Positions 7,025 through 11,606 of a stretch of DNA of 11,606 nt are shown here, in pieces. The notes under the pieces are model-generated. The model made no database searches, was not told where the DNA came from, and saw nothing but the letters and a program-made list of their open reading frames with translations. Every line of letters starts with the position of its first letter. Positions within the stretch are counted from its first letter, which is position 1. This DNA comes from Bacteroidota bacterium. GTDB taxonomy: Bacteria > Bacteroidota > Bacteroidia > Flavobacteriales_D > JABDKJ01. Made by a program: the position numbers and the translations under genes. The stretch is taken from positions 1-11,606 of the forward strand of contig JAQCAN010000055.1 of assembly GCA_027621335.1 (NCBI GenBank), written 5' to 3'.

Positions 7025-7822
7025 ATGGCCATCAATAAAGAAGGAAGTGCCTACACGTTCGGTTTTGCTGCTCTGATGGTCATCATCACGGGAGCTTCGT
7101 TGGCCTTGGTGTCCTTGGGTCTAAGTTCTAACATCAAGAAGAACGAGGCGGACAAGAAGATGATGGACATCCTGTCCTCTATCAACGTGGAGTCAGAAAG
7201 GACCAACGCGGCCCAGATCTTCAATTCAGTAGTAAAGGAAAGGATTCTCCTAGATGCCGATGGAACAGTCATCAGGACCATGAACACGGATGTTGATCCT
7301 GCGAATCTTGAAGACCCATTCAATGTGGATGTGCAGAAGGATTACAAGCAGAAGATCTCCAAACTTGTTCAAGCCAACAAGAACGATAAACCGGTCCTTC
7401 TTGAAAAGGTATCCGAGCAAGACGTTCAATATCCACTCTTCCGATGCGAGAAGGAAGGAGAGACCTATTATGTCGTTCCCATGGTAGGAACAGGTCTTTG
7501 GGGCCCGGTATGGGGCTATATCGCCATGAAGGATGATTTGAAGACGGTTTACGGGGCCTCTTTCGACCATAAGACCGAAACGCCAGGTCTAGGAGCTGAG
7601 ATAAAGGAGGATTTCTTCGAAAAGCAATTCACCGGTAAGAGCATTTACGAGGACGGCCAATATGTGTCCGTCTCGGTGGTGAAGGCCGGTAAAGCCGGAG
7701 ATAGTGAATATGCCGTGGATGGCATTACAGGTGGAACCATCACCAGCACGGGTGTCTCTGAGATGATCTATCGCACCTTGGCGATCTATGATAATTACTT
7801 CAAAACCCAACGCGCATCATGA
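7025..7822 (+). CDS. nqrC: Na+-translocating NADH:quinone oxidoreductase subunit C
   Basis: NqrC is anchored by one N-terminal membrane helix (about residues 10-35 here) with the bulk of the protein outside the cytoplasm. It carries the second covalent FMN. The flavin attachment site reads DGITGGTITSTG, with the acceptor threonine expected at residue 238. The usual consensus has alanine before the threonine (SGAT); this protein has glycine, which I recall as common in Bacteroidota NqrC. Other family marks are the GLWGPVWGYIAM stretch and the ETPGLGAEI motif (about residues 185-193). The 265-residue length is normal. Its stop codon overlaps the nqrD start in the sequence ATGA at 7819-7822. Covalent FMN loading needs ApbE, which must be encoded elsewhere. 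Confidence 0.97.
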   Translation: MAINKEGSAYTFGFAALMVIITGASLALVSLGLSSNIKKNEADKKMMDILSSINVESERTNAAQIFNSVVKERILLDADGTVIRTMNTDVDPANLEDPFNVDVQKDYKQKISKLVQANKNDKPVLLEKVSEQDVQYPLFRCEKEGETYYVVPMVGTGLWGPVWGYIAMKDDLKTVYGASFDHKTETPGLGAEIKEDFFEKQFTGKSIYEDGQYVSVSVVKAGKAGDSEYAVDGITGGTITSTGVSEMIYRTLAIYDNYFKTQRAS

Positions 7823-8505
7823 GTGAGGTCGCAGTAGAAAAAGTTGAGATAGAAAAGGCTCCAAAGGAGCCCTTGTTCTCTACCAAGAACAAGAAACTCA
7901 TCACCGATCCTTTGAATGAGAACAATCCGATAACCATACAGGTATTGGGAATCTGTTCCGCCTTGGCCATCACGGTACAGGTGAAGCAGGCGGTCTTCAT
8001 GAGTCTATCGGTATTAGTGGTCCTTATGGCCGGGAACTGGATCATTTCTGCATTGAGGAACCTTATCCCGAATCGCATAAGGATCATCGTTCAATTGGTT
8101 GTCGTGGCTACCTTGGTGACACTGGTGGATCTGGCATTGAAGGCGTATGTCCCTGATGTGAGCGAGAAGCTTTCGGTCTTTGTCGGTCTGATCATCACCA
8201 ACTGTATCATCATGGGGCGTTTCGAAGCCTTTGCCATGGGGAATAGAAAATGGCCATCGGTACTAGATGCCTTGGGAAATGGTCTTGGCTATGCGTGGAT
8301 CCTCATCGCAGTCGCGGTCGTAAGAGAGGTCTTCGGGTCAGGAAAGTTCTGGGGATTCCAGCTCATACCTGACAGTTGGATGATGGCTAATGGAGGATTC
8401 TACATGAACAACAACCTCATGATCCTCCCTCCGATGGCCTTGATCACTGTAGGTGTCATCATCTGGATACAACGCGCTAGGAACACTAATCTTATTGAAT
8501 CCTGA
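7819..8505 (+). CDS. nqrD: Na+-translocating NADH:quinone oxidoreductase subunit D
   Basis: NqrD is a small six-helix membrane subunit that, with NqrE, holds a [2Fe-2S] centre in the middle of the membrane. The two cluster cysteines are visible as Cys46 (LGICSALAITV) and Cys129 (GLIITNCIIMGR). Both are shifted by 17 relative to Cys29 and Cys112 of the Vibrio protein, which shows that this 228-residue version carries an N-terminal extension of about 17 charged residues (VEKVEIEKAPKEP). Conserved GRFEAFAMGN follows the second cysteine. The start at 7819 overlaps the nqrC stop by four bases, a typical coupled arrangement. A shorter start is not supported because no ATG occurs at residues 15-25. 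Confidence 0.96.
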   Translation: MSEVAVEKVEIEKAPKEPLFSTKNKKLITDPLNENNPITIQVLGICSALAITVQVKQAVFMSLSVLVVLMAGNWIISALRNLIPNRIRIIVQLVVVATLVTLVDLALKAYVPDVSEKLSVFVGLIITNCIIMGRFEAFAMGNRKWPSVLDALGNGLGYAWILIAVAVVREVFGSGKFWGFQLIPDSWMMANGGFYMNNNLMILPPMALITVGVIIWIQRARNTNLIES

Positions 8506-8509
8506 GGTC

Positions 8510-9124
8510 ATGGAAGCAGTGAACATTTTCATAAAAGGAATCTTTGTAGAGAACATGATCTTCGCCTACTTCTTGGGCATGTGTTCTTATCTAGCGGTTT
8601 CTAAAACGGTCAAAACGGCTGTTGGACTTGGTGCAGCGGTCATCTTTGTATTAGGCATCACCGTTCCGATCAACTATTTGCTTGAGAATTATGTCTTGAA
8701 AGAAGGTGCGCTGACTTGGCTCGGTGCAGAGTACGCCTCTATAGACTTGAGCTTCTTGAGCTTCATCCTTTTCATCGCGGTCATTGCCTCTATGGTGCAG
8801 TTGGTGGAGATGGTGGTGGAACGATTTTCTCCCGCATTGTATGGAGCCTTGGGAATCTTCTTGCCGCTGATCGCAGTGAATTGCTCCATCCTTGGAGGTG
8901 CCCTTTTCATGCAGGAGCGGCAGTATGCGAGCATAGGAGATGCCACTTCATTCGGTTTGGGTTCAGGAGTGGGATGGTTTTTAGCTATCGTGGCTATTGC
9001 CGCGATACGTGAAAAACTCCAATACTCTAACGTCCCTGCACCATTGAAAGGATTAGGAATCACATTTATACTCACTGGACTCATGGGTATGGCCTTCATG
9101 GCCTTCATGGGAATTGAACTATAA
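8510..9124 (+). CDS. nqrE: Na+-translocating NADH:quinone oxidoreductase subunit E
   Basis: NqrE is the inverted-topology partner of NqrD in the membrane. The 204-residue protein starts MEAVNIFIKGIFVENMIFAYFLG, the classic NqrE/RnfA opening, so ATG 8510 is chosen. The frame remains open back to an ATG at 8453, but that start would overlap nqrD by more than 50 bases and add residues not seen in the family. The cluster cysteines are Cys25 (LGMCSYLAVS) and Cys125 (AVNCSILGGALFM), corresponding to Cys26 and Cys120 of Vibrio. Six hydrophobic segments are readable. The spacing between the second cysteine and its helix suggests a loop a few residues longer than in Vibrio. The gap from the nqrD stop is four bases. 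Confidence 0.96.
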   Translation: MEAVNIFIKGIFVENMIFAYFLGMCSYLAVSKTVKTAVGLGAAVIFVLGITVPINYLLENYVLKEGALTWLGAEYASIDLSFLSFILFIAVIASMVQLVEMVVERFSPALYGALGIFLPLIAVNCSILGGALFMQERQYASIGDATSFGLGSGVGWFLAIVAIAAIREKLQYSNVPAPLKGLGITFILTGLMGMAFMAFMGIEL

Positions 9125-9145
9125 ATAGCTAAGCGATAAACGAAC

Positions 9146-10441
9146 ATGGGATTTACTGTTATTACCACGGTCATAGTCTTCTTGCTCTCCATCTTCTTGC
9201 TGGTAGGGCTTCTTCTATTTGCCAAGAGCAAACTTTCTCCTTCAGGAAAAGTGATCATCACCATCAATGGAGATAAGAAGCTCGAAGTGAATGGCGGAGA
9301 TACGCTGCTCAGCACCTTGAGTTCAAATGGCATCTTCCTTCCTTCGGCCTGTGGAGGAGGTGGAACTTGTGTGCAGTGTGTTTGTCAGGTGAACTCTGGT
9401 GGAGGAAGCATCCTGCCTACGGAGGTGCCTCACTTCACGCGCAAGGAAATTGCACAGAACTACCGTCTTGGATGTCAAGTGAAGGTTAAGGAGGACATGG
9501 ACATACACGTCCATGATGAGATATTCGGAATCAAGAAATGGGAAGCCACTGTGGTCTCCAACTATAACGTGGCCTCCTTCATCAAGGAATTCATCGTTGA
9601 GATTCCTGAAGACATGGATTACAAGGCTGGAGGATACATCCAGATCGAGATTCCTAAGTGCGAGGTAGATTACAAGGATATGGATATCACGGCTCATCCA
9701 CAAGATCACCCCGGAGAACCGGACAAGTTCAAGTTGGAGTGGGACAAATTCGGGCTTTGGGACCTCAAGATGAAGAATACTGAGGAGGTTGTTAGGGCTT
9801 ACTCTATGGCCAGCTACCCGGGAGAAGGAAGACGCATCATGCTCAATGTGCGTGTGGCCACTCCGCCATGGGACAGAGCTAAAAATGCATGGATGACTGT
9901 CAATCCTGGTATTGCATCCTCTTACATCTTTGCACAGAAGCCTGGCGATAAGGTGACCATCTCAGGGCCTTATGGAGAATTCTTCATCAAGGATTCGGAC
10001 GCTGAGATGTTGTACATTGGTGGAGGTGCAGGAATGGCACCTATGCGTTCCCACTTGTATGAACTGTTCAAGACCATCAAGACCGGACGTAAGGTCTCTT
10101 ACTGGTACGGAGGACGTTCTAGAAGAGAGCTTTTCTACCTGCACTATTTCAGAGATCTTGCGGATAAGTTCCCGAACTTCAAGTTCTACATCGTGCTCTC
10201 GGAACCGCTTCCAGAGGACAACTGGGTCAATAAGACCGATATTCATGATGACAAAGGGGATGGATTCACTGGATTCGTGCATCAAGCTGTGATCGACCAG
10301 TACCTTTCCAAGCATGATGCGCCAGAGGAAATCGAGTTTTACTTCTGTGGACCACCGCTCATGAACCAAGCCGTCCTCAAGATGTGTGACGACTGGGGTG
10401 TGCCTGAGGAGAATGTTGCCTTTGACGACTTCGGAGGATAA
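9146..10441 (+). CDS. nqrF: Na+-translocating NADH:quinone oxidoreductase subunit F
   Basis: NqrF is the entry point for electrons: it oxidises NADH through FAD and a ferredoxin-type [2Fe-2S] cluster. The 431-residue chain has one N-terminal membrane helix (about residues 4-25). A ferredoxin domain follows, with cluster cysteines 69, 75, 78 and 110, each one position from the Vibrio set 70, 76, 79, 111. Next comes a ferredoxin-reductase domain. The FAD site is RAYS (217-220), the nucleotide-binding stretch is GGGAGMAP (292-299), and the CGPP motif lies at 401-404. The protein ends in the family-typical FDDFGG. A 21-base gap separates it from nqrE, and an intrinsic terminator follows 27 bases after the stop, marking the end of the operon. 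Confidence 0.97.
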   Translation: MGFTVITTVIVFLLSIFLLVGLLLFAKSKLSPSGKVIITINGDKKLEVNGGDTLLSTLSSNGIFLPSACGGGGTCVQCVCQVNSGGGSILPTEVPHFTRKEIAQNYRLGCQVKVKEDMDIHVHDEIFGIKKWEATVVSNYNVASFIKEFIVEIPEDMDYKAGGYIQIEIPKCEVDYKDMDITAHPQDHPGEPDKFKLEWDKFGLWDLKMKNTEEVVRAYSMASYPGEGRRIMLNVRVATPPWDRAKNAWMTVNPGIASSYIFAQKPGDKVTISGPYGEFFIKDSDAEMLYIGGGAGMAPMRSHLYELFKTIKTGRKVSYWYGGRSRRELFYLHYFRDLADKFPNFKFYIVLSEPLPEDNWVNKTDIHDDKGDGFTGFVHQAVIDQYLSKHDAPEEIEFYFCGPPLMNQAVLKMCDDWGVPEENVAFDDFGG

Positions 10442-10467
10442 TCCAAGTCGGTTCGAACGATTTCTGA

Positions 10468-10500
10468 AGCCCTTTCCGTTCTGCGGGAAGGGCTTTTTTT
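10468..10500 (+). terminator. Rho-independent terminator of the nqr operon
   Basis: AGCCCTTTCC at 10468-10477 pairs with GGGAAGGGCT at 10485-10494 with one T-G wobble. An extra G-C pair (10478-10484) closes a five-base loop. An unbroken T-run covers 10494-10500. The opposite strand has no T-run after the stem, so it should act mainly on the nqr transcript and not on the convergent TerC gene. Confidence 0.92.
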
Positions 10501-10524
10501 GCGCTCACTGGAACAATGCCCCGA

Positions 10525-11451
10525 TTATTGAGCGCTGGACTTTCGCAATGAGAAGACAATGCCTACCATCATGCAGAGACTGATGATCAGTAGTGAGATG
10601 CCTTCAGGGATGTGGATGAGGTCATGGGCGAGGAGTTTCAACGCTACAAAGATGAGAATGGCAAAAACACTCTGTTTCAAGTACACGAAACGATCCAACA
10701 TATCGGCCAAGAAGAAATACATGGATCTGAGGCCTAGGATGGCGAAGATATTGGAGCTGAAGACGATGAAAGGATCAGTGGTGATGGCCAAGATGGCCGG
10801 GATGGAATCCAAAGCGAATAAAAGATCCGTGAATTCTATCATCACCAAGGTCAGAAATAGAGGAGTGAAGAACCTGAGCCCATTCTCTTTGAATGTGAAG
10901 ACCCCACCCCTCAGATCCTCAGATACACGAAACCACTGCTCCAGTTTCCCGCTTTTTCTAGGAGCGCTATGATCCTCTTCCTTGGCCAAGAGCATCTTGA
11001 TGGCCGTATAGAGTAGGAAAGCTCCGAAGACATAGGTCATCCAACTGATCTGCTTCATGAGGACCACCCCAGCGGAAATCATGATCAATCTGAAGAAGAT
11101 GGCTCCCATGATGCCCCAGAAGAGCACCCTGTGCTGGTGCTCGATCGGAATCCGATAGGACCTGAAGATGACCGCCATCACGAAAAGGTTGTCCATGCTC
11201 AAGGACAATTCGATGAGGTAACCTGAAAGATATTTCACTGAAGCCTGAGCAGGGCTCAGACCATTGATATTGTCCACCCATCCATTGGTATAGAGCACAT
11301 AGATGACCAAGGAGAAACCCAGAGCGAACAGCACAAGGAAGGAGGTCTCCTTCAGGGTCTTTGAGCGTGAAGGCACACCCTTCTGGGCAAAGACTAAGAA
11401 ATCTACTGCGAGAAGGAGAAAGAAGAGAACAAAGAGACCGGTCCAAGCCAT
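10525..11451 (-). CDS. TerC/Alx family integral membrane protein
   Basis: With the ATG at 11451 the protein has 308 residues and starts inside the first membrane helix (MAWTGLFVLFFLLLAVDFLVF), as Alx and TerC relatives do. Eight or nine hydrophobic segments are readable. The two family signature regions are both present: ELSLSMDNLF at 81-90 (acidic Glu81, Asp87) and EFTDLLFALDSIPA at 206-219 (Glu206, Asp209, Asp215). These membrane-embedded acidic residues are thought to bind metal ions. Alx is a manganese exporter in E. coli, and other members serve tellurium resistance or metalation of exocytoplasmic enzymes. The frame stays open to a GTG at 11520, but the extra 23 residues are polar and unlike the family, and a possible promoter box lies between the two starts. 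Manganese export is the best guess; the substrate cannot be proven here. It is convergent with the nqr operon. Confidence 0.88.
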   Translation of the reverse strand: MAWTGLFVLFFLLLAVDFLVFAQKGVPSRSKTLKETSFLVLFALGFSLVIYVLYTNGWVDNINGLSPAQASVKYLSGYLIELSLSMDNLFVMAVIFRSYRIPIEHQHRVLFWGIMGAIFFRLIMISAGVVLMKQISWMTYVFGAFLLYTAIKMLLAKEEDHSAPRKSGKLEQWFRVSEDLRGGVFTFKENGLRFFTPLFLTLVMIEFTDLLFALDSIPAILAITTDPFIVFSSNIFAILGLRSMYFFLADMLDRFVYLKQSVFAILIFVALKLLAHDLIHIPEGISLLIISLCMMVGIVFSLRKSSAQ

Positions 11452-11490
11452 GGGCTGAGCTGAAGTGGGAAGATAAAGCTTCAGAGAGGG

Positions 11491-11522
11491 CGAAATTATC
11501 TTAAAAAGAGATTCATGCACAA
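11491..11522 (-). promoter_or_regulatory. Possible promoter for the TerC-family gene
   Basis: On the minus strand, TTG at 11522-11520 is followed after 21 bases by TAATTTCG at 11498-11491, one base off the TAnnTTTG element. Transcription would start near 11485, about 35 bases before the ATG at 11451. This also argues against the longer GTG start at 11520. The match is imperfect, so confidence is low. Confidence 0.35.
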
Positions 11523-11606
11523 TGCACCCTCGTTCGGTAAAGGCCAGAGGTGGAACATCCTATCTGAATCCGTACAAGGTCATTCGGTCATCCGTATAGA
11601 GTGAAA

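Noticed and set aside
8453..8509. Longer nqrE start at ATG 8453
   Set aside because: It would overlap nqrD by 53 bases and add 19 residues before the conserved NqrE opening at 8510.
8689..9333. 214-codon minus-strand open frame opposite nqrE and the start of nqrF
   Set aside because: It is rich in Ser, Pro, Met and Lys in a composition typical of an antisense shadow of membrane-protein codons, and it fully overlaps two secure genes.
9962..10369. 135-codon minus-strand and 106-codon plus-strand frames within nqrF
   Set aside because: Both lie wholly inside nqrF in other frames and show no recognisable domain.
11452..11520. Longer TerC-family start at GTG 11520
   Set aside because: The added residues are polar and do not resemble TerC/Alx N-termini; a likely promoter box lies inside this stretch.
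11521..11606. Right-hand end of the window beyond the TerC-family gene
   Set aside because: Apart from the possible -33 contact at 11520-11522, I see no gene, hairpin or repeat in it.

Overview
The window looks like a chromosomal segment from a Bacteroidota bacterium, probably a marine or aquatic flavobacterium-like lineage. Three things point there. One gene matches the type IX secretion system plug family (DUF5103), which is restricted to this phylum. Several upstream regions carry the Bacteroidota -7 promoter element TAnnTTTG. Clear Shine-Dalgarno sequences are largely absent. No tRNA, rRNA, CRISPR array, insertion sequence or phage gene was seen.

Left part (1-2918): the end of an upstream terminator is followed by a small lipoprotein gene of the DUF6503 type. 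This gene is interrupted by an in-frame TAA at 716-718; clean coding sequence continues in the same frame to a TGA at 893-895. It converges on pepD, a metal-dependent dipeptidase on the minus strand. After a 228-base spacer comes a gene for a small exported protein of unknown function.

Middle (2919-4433): two tandem hairpins separate the small exported protein from a convergent minus-strand gene for a lipoprotein-type T9SS plug protein, which starts at TTG. That gene is divergent from the nqr operon. The 113-base spacer holds two back-to-back -7 boxes that abut at 4399/4400.

Right part (4434-10500): a complete nqrABCDEF operon encodes the sodium-pumping NADH:quinone oxidoreductase. Gaps are 23, 3, -4, 4 and 21 bases, and a strong intrinsic terminator follows nqrF. 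Electrons pass from NADH through FAD and [2Fe-2S] in NqrF, a [2Fe-2S] centre between NqrD and NqrE, and covalent FMN on NqrC and NqrB to the quinone, with sodium exported. The cofactor-binding residues are in place. The flavin transferase ApbE, needed to attach the FMNs, is not in the window.

Far right (10525-11606): a minus-strand TerC/Alx-type membrane protein converges on the operon terminator.

Most of the window is ordinary core metabolism. I found no convincing undescribed system. The best leads are the interrupted lipoprotein gene, the abutting divergent promoters, the TTG-started plug gene and the small exported orphan protein.
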